A DNA stretch of 11,383 nt from DATDRM01 sp035291705. GTDB taxonomy: Bacteria; Chloroflexota; Anaerolineae; Anaerolineales; UBA4823. The stretch's first letter is position 1. Every line of letters begins with the position of its first letter. The translations under genes and the position numbers were made by a program. The stretch lies in assembly GCA_035291705.1 (NCBI GenBank), contig DATDRM010000258.1, forward strand, positions 1 through 11,383, in the 5' to 3' direction. Below the pieces are notes generated by a model. The model was not told the origin of the DNA. It ran no database searches and worked only from the letters and a program-made list of their open reading frames with translations. Positions 1 to 8,004 of the stretch are shown in pieces.

Positions 1-66
1 CTCAGCCTGGAGGATGCGTTCATACCCGGCAACGAGGTCGGTGAGTTGTTTATCGACGAGGATCAT
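1..66 (-). CDS. Start of an unidentified gene, cut by the window edge
   Basis: An ATG at 66-64 opens a frame that stays open for 22 codons to the left edge (it begins MILVDKQLTDLVAG). It lies 7 bases after the stop of the propeller-fused permease. A GGTGA sequence 7 bases before the ATG, inside the end of the previous gene, could serve as ribosome binding site. The spacing suggests it belongs to the same transcription unit. In a dipeptide-type ABC operon the next gene is often an ATPase (DppD/DppF type), but the visible residues include no Walker motif and do not resemble a usual ATPase N-terminus. The product is therefore left unnamed. Confidence 0.55.
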   Translation of the reverse strand, partial: MILVDKQLTDLVAGYERILQAE

Positions 67-73
67 CTATTGT

Positions 74-2656
74 TCACCATCCGTTTTCGGCGATCCCGAT
101 TAATTTTCCCCTGGAGGTCGTCACGTATAGTTTGTCATCCAGCCAGACACCGCCCTGCACGCGACCACTTTGCCCGAGATCGATCTCCCAAAGCGGCTCG
201 TTCCCATTCGTAGGGAGTAAGGCACATTTGGCATACTCCGGATTAAAGGACAGTCCCCCACACATGAGGGCTGTGAAGTCAGGCCGCAGAGCGATCGCCT
301 GGCCAGCGCTGGAGTTGTAATTTGATTCCCCGATCACCTGGTCGGCAAGTGATACCCAGACAAGTTTGGATGAGCCACCGGGAGAAGAGTATACCATCCA
401 GGCGACACTGTCTGCTGTTACGCCAACTTGAACCGGGGCAACCACCTCACTGATCTCGGACGTGTCCCATTCTGCTTTATCGAGGATTTCAACTTTATGT
501 CCATCCAATTGCCATTGAAAGACGTTATTGCCAACCAGCATGTAGTTCTGGGTATCCTGTCCGGGGAAATAACGCAAGACTTTGAAGTCAGATTCAATCT
601 CGAGGAGTTCGCCACTCCTGGCTGAAAACACATCGTCTTTCAGAAAAACATATTGTCCATCGGGACTGGGAAGAGGAGCCTGGAAGAAAGATGACGCATT
701 GACTGGAGTAATCCAAATCCCCTTTCCCTCGGGGGAGACTGCCTGGACGTAGCCTCTCGCGTATGTCCCAACCGTATAATACAATACACCATTCGGGCCG
801 ATGGTTGGACCGGAAAGAGAGTGACTGGTATCTGAGGATTCAAAACGCCAGGCCAGCTCTCCCTGAGACGTGAATCTGTTCAAACCAGATTGATCATCGG
901 CAACGAAGATGTCTCCAGCACTATTCACCGCGGGTGTGCCTACGCCTCCTGCAACCAGGTCAGCCGACCAGACCAGTTTGCCATTGAGATCGAAGCAATC
1001 AAGCAGCCCTTCTGTGGAGACTGCATAAAGTCGGTCTTTCCCGGGAGAGGATGCAGGGCCACCATCAAAGCCAGCGGCTTCGAATTCCCAAACTACGCTT
1101 GGATGATAATCGACGGTTTGGTCTGCATTCCCTGTGACTGGGCCGGATTCAGTCGATTCAGTGTATTCAGAGGCGGATAAAGCCTGGATTAAGGTGGGAA
1201 TACCGGTTGAACTCGTCGTTGAATCCAGGCGATTGGTAGGGGGAAGGAGGTCAAGTCTGCGGGACAAGATAAAAATACCGCCTCCAAATAACGCAAGCAT
1301 AAGCACACCTGACAGCCCAACGCGCACAGCCTTGTGGTCTAAGTAGGTAGATAATGGATGCCAAACATGTTGATCTAGCCAAAAACCACCTCGTTCGCTT
1401 AATTGAGTCACCAGGCCACGCCGTCTGACAACCATGAAGTTGAGATTCAGACGTAAACCTTCCCCGAGTAAGTTGAATCCGAGCACGGCGATAAAGATTG
1501 TAGTTCCTACGACGACCATCGTCCAGGGTTGAGTGAGAGTAACCCAGGAAGTTGCCAACATCTGGCCAAGTTCAGGCATTCCACTCGTACGCCGATAGAC
1601 AAAATCGCTGACTTCCACCCACACATCTCCGCCGATGTAATAGCCTAAGAAGCCGAGACCCGCAGTGGTCATTAAAGTGCTGCTGATTTCGAATGCAAAC
1701 AGCATGGCGATCATCGGGGTGATTTGCTTCAAGACATGATGGATCAAGATTTGTCGACTAGATGCGCCCAAAGATTGGGCGGCTTCAATAAAGGATTGAC
1801 TTTTAACAATGCGCGTCTGTTCGCGCACTTGCTGAGCCGTGTCTACCCAACCAGTGAGCGAAAGGCCAATGACAAATGCCCAGATACCCAGCTCAACCCC
1901 GACCAGGGCGATGGCTCCAAGAGCGACGAGCAAGACGGGGATCGCCAGCGCAATTTCGATCACAGAGTCTAACATCCTGGCGGCGCGCTGGGTGAGCCAA
2001 CCAGCCAAGAGGCCAATAACGATGCCGATCACCATCCGCAGCGCGGCGACGATAGAAACCATGACCATGGTCGGGCGGATCGCCCACAACAAACGACTGT
2101 ATAAGTCGCGGCCGTAATTATCCGAACCTAACGGAAAACCAGGTGTGAAAAAGTCGAAAGGCGGAATGAACCATTTATCGCCGATTTTGATAATGATATT
2201 CTCTTCAAGAGGGTCATTTGGGGCAAGGGATGACCCGGCGATGGCTAAGAAAATGACCAAGAGGACCAGCAACCCCCCGATGATCAGAGCCCAGTTTCTG
2301 TGCGGGTGGGGTACTTTAAATTGATCTGCGGTGACGTTACGTTCCGGCTTCGGCGAGCTTTGAGCAGAGCTGATCGGCCTTTCACGGAATTGCGTTCCCA
2401 AGGACACTGATCGCTGTCCTCTTTCTATGAGCCTCCCTAACGCCTGGCGTGCCTCCTGATCGTTGGGATCCAGATGGACCACACGTTCGAGGCAATAAAC
2501 TATATCTTCTTTACGTTCAACACATCGTTCCAGTAACCTCCACCCCTGAGTGTTCTTCGGATTCTGTCTGAGAAACGTGACCAGGATGGCGCGTGCTTGC
2601 GCCTTATCCTTCATCTCAAGTGCGATAATTGCTTGCTGGATTGCTTGATCGCTCAA
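74..2656 (-). CDS. DppC-type ABC permease fused to N-terminal helical repeats and C-terminal PQQ-like beta-propeller
   Basis: An 860-residue membrane protein with four parts. Residues 1-80 are a soluble TPR-like helical region (QNPKNTQGWRLLERC, HLDPNDQEARQALGRL). Residues 81-121 are a charged linker. Residues 122-405 are a DppC/OppC permease: first helix 122-143, the family motif PLGSDNYGRDLYSRLL at 175-190, and the EAA coupling loop EAAQSLGASS from 291. A further helix at 446-465 leads to residues 520-860, which carry propeller-type repeats (SPGKDRLYAVSTEGLL, GDIFVADDQSG, KLYVTTSRGKLIGI). DppC proteins are usually about 300 residues with both ends in the cytoplasm, so the seventh helix should place the propeller outside. 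It presumably pairs with the DppB homologue encoded just upstream; the substrate is unknown. The start is TTG, preceded by GGGGAAG at 5 bases; the first ATG is 14 codons further in. The three regions share one uninterrupted frame. Confidence 0.9.
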   Translation of the reverse strand: MSDQAIQQAIIALEMKDKAQARAILVTFLRQNPKNTQGWRLLERCVERKEDIVYCLERVVHLDPNDQEARQALGRLIERGQRSVSLGTQFRERPISSAQSSPKPERNVTADQFKVPHPHRNWALIIGGLLVLLVIFLAIAGSSLAPNDPLEENIIIKIGDKWFIPPFDFFTPGFPLGSDNYGRDLYSRLLWAIRPTMVMVSIVAALRMVIGIVIGLLAGWLTQRAARMLDSVIEIALAIPVLLVALGAIALVGVELGIWAFVIGLSLTGWVDTAQQVREQTRIVKSQSFIEAAQSLGASSRQILIHHVLKQITPMIAMLFAFEISSTLMTTAGLGFLGYYIGGDVWVEVSDFVYRRTSGMPELGQMLATSWVTLTQPWTMVVVGTTIFIAVLGFNLLGEGLRLNLNFMVVRRRGLVTQLSERGGFWLDQHVWHPLSTYLDHKAVRVGLSGVLMLALFGGGIFILSRRLDLLPPTNRLDSTTSSTGIPTLIQALSASEYTESTESGPVTGNADQTVDYHPSVVWEFEAAGFDGGPASSPGKDRLYAVSTEGLLDCFDLNGKLVWSADLVAGGVGTPAVNSAGDIFVADDQSGLNRFTSQGELAWRFESSDTSHSLSGPTIGPNGVLYYTVGTYARGYVQAVSPEGKGIWITPVNASSFFQAPLPSPDGQYVFLKDDVFSARSGELLEIESDFKVLRYFPGQDTQNYMLVGNNVFQWQLDGHKVEILDKAEWDTSEISEVVAPVQVGVTADSVAWMVYSSPGGSSKLVWVSLADQVIGESNYNSSAGQAIALRPDFTALMCGGLSFNPEYAKCALLPTNGNEPLWEIDLGQSGRVQGGVWLDDKLYVTTSRGKLIGIAENGW

Positions 2657-2679
2657 TTTCGCTTCCCCGAATTAAGGTC

Positions 2680-2698
2680 GCCAGGATAACATTCTGGC
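2680..2698 (-). other. Small hairpin between the dppB-like and dppC-like genes
   Basis: Two bases after the DppB-type stop codon the minus-strand transcript can form a short stem: GCCAG pairs with CTGGC, then one A-C mismatch, then two more pairs around a GTT loop. No T-run follows, so it is not a convincing intrinsic terminator. It may mark the cistron boundary or affect mRNA stability, or be chance. Confidence 0.25.
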
Positions 2699-2700
2699 AG

Positions 2701-3702
2701 TCATCTTTCCGATCCCAAACTGGTTTCAGTTTCTGTTGTTCGTAAGCGTGGATCGAATATCCGTACCAAAATTGCGGCGATGAAATCACTTACCAGGAAT
2801 AAAACTGCGATTAAAACCAGCACTGTAGCCATGACTGGTGGGTTGAGAAACAAGGGCGATCCCCGGGTGGAGCTCAGCTGAGCTGGCACCAGGGTCCAGG
2901 CCAACAACCGTCCCAATCCTGGCCAGCGGAACAACCACTCGATCAGGACCTGTTCGCCAACCAGCAGACGGATCAGTCCGGCAATTGTCACGATTACTGG
3001 AGCGATGACATTTCGCAGGGCGTAGGTATTGCGTATGGAGCGCCAGGTGTAGCCCAAACTGCGGGCAGCAATTACATATTGTTTTCGCAGCTCCTCCGAC
3101 AACAATCCGGCAGTAACTTGAGCCAGCTGGACAGTTGGGCGTGCCATCAAAGCCAGGACGGGTAACACCAGATGTTTATCCCAACCGAAGCCATCGAGTG
3201 GAAAAGGTGGATCGGTACCTGGACTGCTCTGGATGACGTAATAGACAGATACAAAGATTAACAAGCTGCCGATATAGAAGCTCGGCATTGCCAATCCGGC
3301 GGTTGAGATCAGGCTCAACCAACGTGCCACGCCTTGCGTCTCGTTGCGGACTGCCTTTAGACCTAAAAAGAAACCAAGAAGGGTGCTTAACAATAATGTC
3401 AATAACAAAAGCCCGAGGCTTGCAATGGTTGCATTCTTCAAGATTTCGCCGAAGGTATTCGGCGTATTCGAACGTAAGCTTCCGGGAGTTGCCAGCTCCA
3501 TATTAAAATCAAGATTCAAAATAGTATTCAAATAAGCCTGATACTCGGTGAGTAAGGGACCAACTTCTTTGTCCAGGCGAGAATATGGCGTGCGCTCAGC
3601 GCGGATCGGCCGGGCGTAATGAGCGTAGGCAAAGCCCAGGAAATTAACTATAATCAATAAGAGTGGGATAAAGACCAATCGCCGGAAAATAAAACGTAAC
3701 AC
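2701..3702 (-). CDS. DppB-type ABC transporter permease
   Basis: A 333-residue inner-membrane permease of the dipeptide/oligopeptide (DppB/OppB) family, of normal length. It opens with the family signature MLRFIFRRLVFIPLLL, with the first helix at about 8-28, and continues with a loop that should be extracytoplasmic (29-90). Membrane segments follow at about 92-116, 130-157, 176-200, 232-255 and 290-313. The coupling loop is YVIAARSLGYTW (209-220), the late motif is EWLFRWPGLGRL (255-266), and the end VRIFDPRLR is typical. The TAR/EAA position reads IAA, but the following A-R-S-L-G is normal. The start is GTG; a GAGAGG-type ribosome site lies about 8-10 bases upstream. The partner permease starts 44 bases downstream, so the two probably form the membrane channel of one importer. 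I call it DppB-type by family; the transported compound cannot be read from the sequence. Confidence 0.93.
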   Translation of the reverse strand: MLRFIFRRLVFIPLLLIIVNFLGFAYAHYARPIRAERTPYSRLDKEVGPLLTEYQAYLNTILNLDFNMELATPGSLRSNTPNTFGEILKNATIASLGLLLLTLLLSTLLGFFLGLKAVRNETQGVARWLSLISTAGLAMPSFYIGSLLIFVSVYYVIQSSPGTDPPFPLDGFGWDKHLVLPVLALMARPTVQLAQVTAGLLSEELRKQYVIAARSLGYTWRSIRNTYALRNVIAPVIVTIAGLIRLLVGEQVLIEWLFRWPGLGRLLAWTLVPAQLSSTRGSPLFLNPPVMATVLVLIAVLFLVSDFIAAILVRIFDPRLRTTETETSLGSER

Positions 3703-3716
3703 GAGGGATATTCCTC
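3703..3716 (-). promoter_or_regulatory. Hairpin over the ribosome binding site of the dppB-like gene
   Basis: In the minus-strand transcript GAGG and CCTC, separated by AATATC, flank the bases directly before the GTG start. The GAGG half is part of the only purine-rich ribosome site, so pairing would mask it. The stem is only four pairs with an A-C mismatch above it, so an effect on translation is possible but unproven. Confidence 0.25.
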
Positions 3717-3811
3717 TCCGATTGCCTTTAAGTGATTACTGAAACAACTAAAAGAAAGTTCATTGAAATAATCTCAGAGAACTCCGCCAGGAATGAATAC
3801 TTTGGACGAAA

Positions 3812-5578
3812 TCATGGTGATCCGGTCTCTGTGATTGTAAACAAAGGTGAGCTCACTTCAAGAGCTGGTCCAGTGATGGTTTTTATTACGATTACCAAGG
3901 TTTCGCCAGCTGAAGTAGAAGCGGGGATGATCGTCTCAGCTGCGCAAGTGCCGTTGATATCAGTCCAGGTTGATTTAATCAAGGCGAATTCAACACCTTG
4001 TTTCCATAAGCTTATTTCAATAGGAGTGTAGGGCGGAAATCCGCTGGCAACGATATTTAGATCAGAGCTCACTGGACCACTTAACGGCCAGATTGTAACA
4101 ACCGGTTTCAACGATTCGGCCGGTTTGGTCACGATGAATTCTTCGGAGATCGCTGTAATCCGAGGTTCTTCAACTCGCGCCAGGGTGCCAACGACCACCC
4201 AGCGTTCTCCTGGCCTGGCAGAGCCTGGAATTGCTGCCTGGGTCAGAAAAAGACCGTGCCTATCAGTGATGGCCGTTTCGAGAAGAGCGTAATTGGTTTT
4301 CTTCCGGCCAAGGCCGATTTCAACTTTGGCATTGGCTGGAAAGCCGCGCCCTCCAACTTGCAAGATTGTCCCAGGCGGACCGCTCAGCGGAGATATCGCT
4401 ATGACCTCTTCGATCCTGGGAATAATCAGTTTTTCTTCGGCGTTCAACCGGTTTGGATTGTCGATCTGGGGATTGGCGGAGAGGATCGATGAGACGCTGC
4501 GTTGATAGATTGCCGCAATCTCATTGAGCGTATCTTCGGGCTTAACGATGTAAATCAGGGATCCATTCGGATCCCTCGGTTGCGTGACTGTGAAGAGGTT
4601 GGAAATTGCCCTGACTTTGGGTGAGCGGGTGGTTTCACCGGTGACTACCCAATACTGGCCGGGTAGAGCTGTGATGGGGATGACGAGGCTGGTGGTGAAG
4701 GCCTGGTTTGAATTTACCACTTGTATGCTAAGCGAGGTATAGTCTGCGAGATATCGACCGGTCATAATATCAACTGTCGCTCCAGCAGGGAATCCTTCGC
4801 CGGTCACCTGGACTGCTATTTCAGGCGGACCGCAAACAGGGGTTAAACCAATTTCAGAAGCTCCGATGGCTTGAGCTGGGATCGTCAATCGTTGTCCGGT
4901 CTGAAGTTGAGTAGGATCGGTAATCTGAGGATTCGCTTCAAAAATCGCGTCCAGACTGCGATTAAATTTAAACGCAATGCTTCTCGGCGTATCGCCTGGT
5001 TGAACGACATAAGTTGTGGCAGCATTTGGGTCGGCAGCCGGGGCGATCACGGAAAAGGCGTTCGAAGTGCCTGTAAAACTGGTATCACCGATCCTAGCCT
5101 CTGCGATGATGTAAAAAGGAGTTCCAGAAACTGCTGAGGAGGGGATTGTGACTTCGGTGTCTATCCAGCCAACCGCGTCACTGACCACCCGTCCTGCGAT
5201 GAGGACCGGCCTGTCTTTCTGAAACAGCCTGATTTCTACAGTTGAGTTTGGTGGGTAACCACTGCCCAGGACGAGCAGTTCAGTTCCAATTGGTCCACAT
5301 TCAACTGAAATAGCCAGGACTGGTTCATCTTGACTACGCGGGATGCGCAGGGTCTGGCCAACAAAGATGCGGGTCGGGTCGGTAATCTGGGGATTGGCTG
5401 CCAGGATCGCAGCCACTGTGGTTCCACACAATTCGGCAATTTCACTGAGCGTATCCCCAGGCAAGACGGTGTAAGTATCTCCACACACGCCTTGAGCTGC
5501 TGTTGAGAGCGCAAAACTGGGGTAAATGAGTAATGTAAGCAGGAGGATCAGGATCCAGAGAGATTTTCTCAGAAACAC
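3812..5578 (-). CDS. Secreted LysM / Ig-like repeat protein
   Basis: A 588-residue exported protein. Residues 1-28 form a signal peptide (basic MFLRK, hydrophobic core, cleavage probably near STAA-Q). There is no lipobox and no second membrane helix. Three LysM domains lie at about 35-80, 189-234 and 341-387 (YTVLPGDTLSEIA, YVVQPGDTPRSIA, YIVKPEDTLNEIA; each continues with ANPQI and ends in a basic-IP or TIP motif). Each is followed by an Ig-like beta domain with a G-x-GFP core (88-178, 242-332, 393-484), and a fourth copy ends the protein (493-584). LysM binds N-acetylglucosamine polymers such as peptidoglycan, so a cell-envelope location is expected. No enzymatic domain is visible. Cys32 and Cys51 in LysM1 could form a disulfide. 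The start is GTG with AGGT 6 bases before it. It lies between the acylase (42 bases) and the permeases (109 bases), which suggests a role at the surface near the transporter. Confidence 0.9.
   Translation of the reverse strand: MFLRKSLWILILLLTLLIYPSFALSTAAQGVCGDTYTVLPGDTLSEIAELCGTTVAAILAANPQITDPTRIFVGQTLRIPRSQDEPVLAISVECGPIGTELLVLGSGYPPNSTVEIRLFQKDRPVLIAGRVVSDAVGWIDTEVTIPSSAVSGTPFYIIAEARIGDTSFTGTSNAFSVIAPAADPNAATTYVVQPGDTPRSIAFKFNRSLDAIFEANPQITDPTQLQTGQRLTIPAQAIGASEIGLTPVCGPPEIAVQVTGEGFPAGATVDIMTGRYLADYTSLSIQVVNSNQAFTTSLVIPITALPGQYWVVTGETTRSPKVRAISNLFTVTQPRDPNGSLIYIVKPEDTLNEIAAIYQRSVSSILSANPQIDNPNRLNAEEKLIIPRIEEVIAISPLSGPPGTILQVGGRGFPANAKVEIGLGRKKTNYALLETAITDRHGLFLTQAAIPGSARPGERWVVVGTLARVEEPRITAISEEFIVTKPAESLKPVVTIWPLSGPVSSDLNIVASGFPPYTPIEISLWKQGVEFALIKSTWTDINGTCAAETIIPASTSAGETLVIVIKTITGPALEVSSPLFTITETGSP
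4418..5476 (-). repeat. Three diverged LysM-coding repeats
   Basis: The LysM segments are encoded at 5339-5476, 4877-5014 and 4418-4558, about 460 bases apart. Each alternates with an Ig-like coding segment of roughly 270-300 bases. They keep nucleotide similarity around the codons for ANPQI-DP/NP (compare 5381-5405, 4919-4943 and 4458-4481) but are clearly diverged. This indicates old internal duplication of a LysM-Ig unit rather than a recent array. Confidence 0.75.
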
Positions 5579-5580
5579 AA

Positions 5581-5613
5581 CTTTACCTGTCCTTCTATGC
5601 CGATCTTTACCTG
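5581..5613 (-). repeat. Nine-base direct repeat before the LysM gene
   Basis: The sequence CAGGTAAAG (minus strand) occurs twice in the 42-base gap between the acylase and LysM genes, at 5605-5613 and 5581-5589, offset by 24 bases. The second copy contains the AGGT that probably acts as ribosome binding site for the GTG start at 5578. It may be a small duplication of that site or a chance repeat. Confidence 0.35.
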
Positions 5614-5620
5614 AAAACCT

Positions 5621-7993
5621 TCAGTTGGTCGAGTTATTCAATACCAACCTTTTTGCCGCCTCGCGCTGGACCTCCTCCCGCGTCCACAACATTGGGAGAT
5701 ATTCGCCTTTCAGCCAGGGATCAATCAAGTCATCATAGTTCGGGCTACCCAATTGACCAGACTGCCCAGGAGGGATAATCGTCAAAGAACGGGAGAGATC
5801 GCCTAAATCGACGATCTGGCGAAAAGATGGTGACCAGGAATTATTATCATAAGGGTCGTTGGGAATCATACCGGTCTGGCAAGGGGTATCCGGGTCGCCA
5901 CCGATTGGAAAAGGTCCACGGTTAAATACTTTATCCAGCGGCTTCTGCAAGCTCAATGGATGAGAAAAAATAACCCGGTGAATCTTGCCCCATTGCCAGT
6001 TGTCTACCTCAGGGCCTAAGTTCTTGCGCAACCAGGCGACAGCTTGTTTGAGGCTTTTTTCGAGGAGGGCTTCTCTGCCTCCGGCTTGTTTGATCCACCA
6101 GGAGTCGGGATTGTCTAACAGACGGAGCATGGTCACCGTGTCATGGCCGTAAAACTCATTGGAAGGCAAAAGAATCGGATGTAATCCCAGGCCCATCATG
6201 CGCAGGCTGAGTTCAGGACCCAGGCCTGGTTCTAGCAGATATCGCACCAGAGTGTAACGGACGACTTCATATACGGTTCCTCCGATGCTATCTGGAGAGA
6301 GATCCCCGTCCCAGTCGCGCAGATGCTCAAGAGCGAGCTGGACATCAGGATCGGCGCTGTTCATCGCTTGCAGCCGGGAAACGAATTCTTTACCAGGGAG
6401 GCAGGTGTAATCGAGGTGCAAGGAACGGAAATCATCAGCGGAAAGCTTGGCTTTGCTCTCAAGAACATCTGTGATGTGGCGGGCACGGTATCCGTTCATC
6501 CAGACATCGCCCAGGAAATACGGATAATCCGTAGAGATGATGCGGTTATTGGTGTGGACTACATATCCCTGGCTTGGGTTGAGGGCATGCGGCATCTTCT
6601 CGAAGGGGACTTCAGCGATCCATTCATATTCCCCATCTGAGCCGAGGGCAGGGGTACGACCATCGCCCTTCAACCGGATGGGGACTTTGCCGGTGACCCA
6701 ATAACCAATGTTGCCATAAATATCAGCATAAGCCACGCTGAGCTGGGGGGCTTCGATCAGGCACATAGCGGCGACAAAGTCATCCCAACCTTTAGCCATG
6801 TTAAGGGCCAGCCAACCATTTATAGCCAGGGTAGGGCGGAGGGCCATAGAGTTTACTGCCAGACGTTTCTGCGCATAGCCAGCAATATCTGAGATGATCG
6901 GCCCGTGCCGGGTGACTATCACCTGTTCAACATGGGGCTGTGGTCTACCTTTGACCTTAATCGGTTCGGAGATCAGCTCCGCCTCAAGCCAGCCAGCCTC
7001 TGACCGGTAACGAGATGAATTTCCTGGCTCGAACTCTTCGATGAACAGGTCTTCACAATCGGTATAGGCCAGGGTCATGCCCCAGGCGAGGTGGGCATTA
7101 TGTCCCACCATTACGGCGGGGGTGCCAGGCAAGGTCACTCCGGTTACCTGATAATCCCCTGCAACCAGGTGCGCCTGGTACCAAATACCGGGCAGGCTGA
7201 GTGGCAGGTGCATATCGTTGCACAGGTAAGGATCACCAGTCACGCTCTTCCAACCGGCAACAGCCCAGGCGTTGCTGCCCAGGCCGCGCCGGAGGAATGG
7301 ACCTGACGTTTTAAATTTAGTTTCACCCATGACAAAGCGGTTGAATTCGATTCCTTCTGGCAAGATGTCCGGATTCAAGTCTGGGTAATGGATCTCCAGC
7401 TCATTCGCATTTTCAGCGCCGACAGCTTGCTTCACCCAGGCGCGCACGAGTTCGCCATACCAGGCGTGGGAGAGTTGCCAGATCATCACGCGCATGAAAG
7501 CGAGGCTATCGAGGGGGTGCCAGGGTTCAGGGCGGAGCTTGAGCAGTGTAAATTCGACTGGCAGCTTTAAGCTGGCTTGATCCAGAAAGGCGTTAACCCC
7601 ATCAGTATAAGCGATTAAGGCATCCCTCCCCGGGTTTGGCATAGACTCCCAATCAACCCTGGCTAAGCGATTGAAACCAAAGGTGCGGGCGGTGCGGTCG
7701 GTGTCCAGTGCCAGTTCACCAAAGAGTTCACTCAGGTCTCCCTGGGCAGTGCGCCGGTTGAGCTCCATCTGCCACAGGCGATCCTGGGCATGAATAAAGC
7801 CCTGAGTGAAGAAAAGGTCGTGCAGGTCGGTGGCGTAAATATGCGGTACGCCCCAGCGGTCGCGGAAGACCTCAACTGGAGCGTTCAGGCCGGGGCAATT
7901 AATCGAGCCCTCTGTCTGGGGCAGGCTGCGGCGGCTCATGCGGTTCAGGGCGGTACGGGCTATAGGGGCGATGAAGTCGGTGATGATTGGCAT
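5621..7993 (-). CDS. Penicillin acylase family (S45) N-terminal nucleophile hydrolase
   Basis: A 790-residue enzyme of the penicillin/AHL/cephalosporin acylase family, whose members cleave side-chain amide bonds after self-cleavage of the precursor into alpha and beta chains. Alpha-chain motifs are DRWGVPHIYA and FIHAQDRLWQMELNRR (about residues 45-80). The expected self-cleavage site is GLGSNAWAVAG; Ser240 would become the first residue and nucleophile of a beta chain of about 550 residues. The oxyanion motif VGHNAHLAWGMT follows at about 296-307, and the RHGPI motif is also present. I prefer the ATG at 7993 because GAAAGGA lies 6 bases before it; an in-frame TTG at 8008 would overlap the previous gene and lacks such a site. 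The N-terminus lacks a clear hydrophobic signal peptide, unlike classical periplasmic penicillin G acylases, so it may act in the cytoplasm. It lies 11 bases behind the cyclase fusion, so co-translation is likely. The substrate could be an N-acyl amino acid, lactone or peptide; the sequence does not decide. Confidence 0.92.
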   Translation of the reverse strand: MPIITDFIAPIARTALNRMSRRSLPQTEGSINCPGLNAPVEVFRDRWGVPHIYATDLHDLFFTQGFIHAQDRLWQMELNRRTAQGDLSELFGELALDTDRTARTFGFNRLARVDWESMPNPGRDALIAYTDGVNAFLDQASLKLPVEFTLLKLRPEPWHPLDSLAFMRVMIWQLSHAWYGELVRAWVKQAVGAENANELEIHYPDLNPDILPEGIEFNRFVMGETKFKTSGPFLRRGLGSNAWAVAGWKSVTGDPYLCNDMHLPLSLPGIWYQAHLVAGDYQVTGVTLPGTPAVMVGHNAHLAWGMTLAYTDCEDLFIEEFEPGNSSRYRSEAGWLEAELISEPIKVKGRPQPHVEQVIVTRHGPIISDIAGYAQKRLAVNSMALRPTLAINGWLALNMAKGWDDFVAAMCLIEAPQLSVAYADIYGNIGYWVTGKVPIRLKGDGRTPALGSDGEYEWIAEVPFEKMPHALNPSQGYVVHTNNRIISTDYPYFLGDVWMNGYRARHITDVLESKAKLSADDFRSLHLDYTCLPGKEFVSRLQAMNSADPDVQLALEHLRDWDGDLSPDSIGGTVYEVVRYTLVRYLLEPGLGPELSLRMMGLGLHPILLPSNEFYGHDTVTMLRLLDNPDSWWIKQAGGREALLEKSLKQAVAWLRKNLGPEVDNWQWGKIHRVIFSHPLSLQKPLDKVFNRGPFPIGGDPDTPCQTGMIPNDPYDNNSWSPSFRQIVDLGDLSRSLTIIPPGQSGQLGSPNYDDLIDPWLKGEYLPMLWTREEVQREAAKRLVLNNSTN

Positions 7994-8004
7994 TGGAAAT
8001 CCTT

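Noticed and set aside
890..1180. Plus-strand open frames of 60-130 codons opposite the permease, acylase and transporter genes
   Set aside because: They lie antisense to well-supported genes, show no family motifs or credible start sites, and have the irregular Cys/Arg/Ser-rich composition of shadow frames.
2612..2614. ATG at codon 15 as the true start of the propeller permease
   Set aside because: The TTG at 2656 has a strong GGGGAAG at 5 bases, while the internal ATG has no comparable site and would cut into the first helix of the TPR-like region.
3703..3811. Terminator or separate promoter between the LysM gene and the dppB-like gene
   Set aside because: No GC-rich stem with a T-run and no -35/-10 pair at acceptable spacing is visible; only the weak hairpin at 3703-3716 was kept.
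3732..4031. 99-codon plus-strand frame across the LysM gene end and the 109-base gap
   Set aside because: Most of it is antisense to the LysM protein's last Ig-like domain; the start has no purine-rich site and the translation matches no known pattern.
4418..5476. CRISPR or other tandem DNA repeat array
   Set aside because: The similarity comes from diverged LysM-coding segments about 460 bases apart and is explained by protein domain duplication.
5579..5620. Riboswitch or attenuator before the LysM gene
   Set aside because: The gap is only 42 bases, too short for a riboswitch; it contains only a nine-base repeat and a ribosome site.
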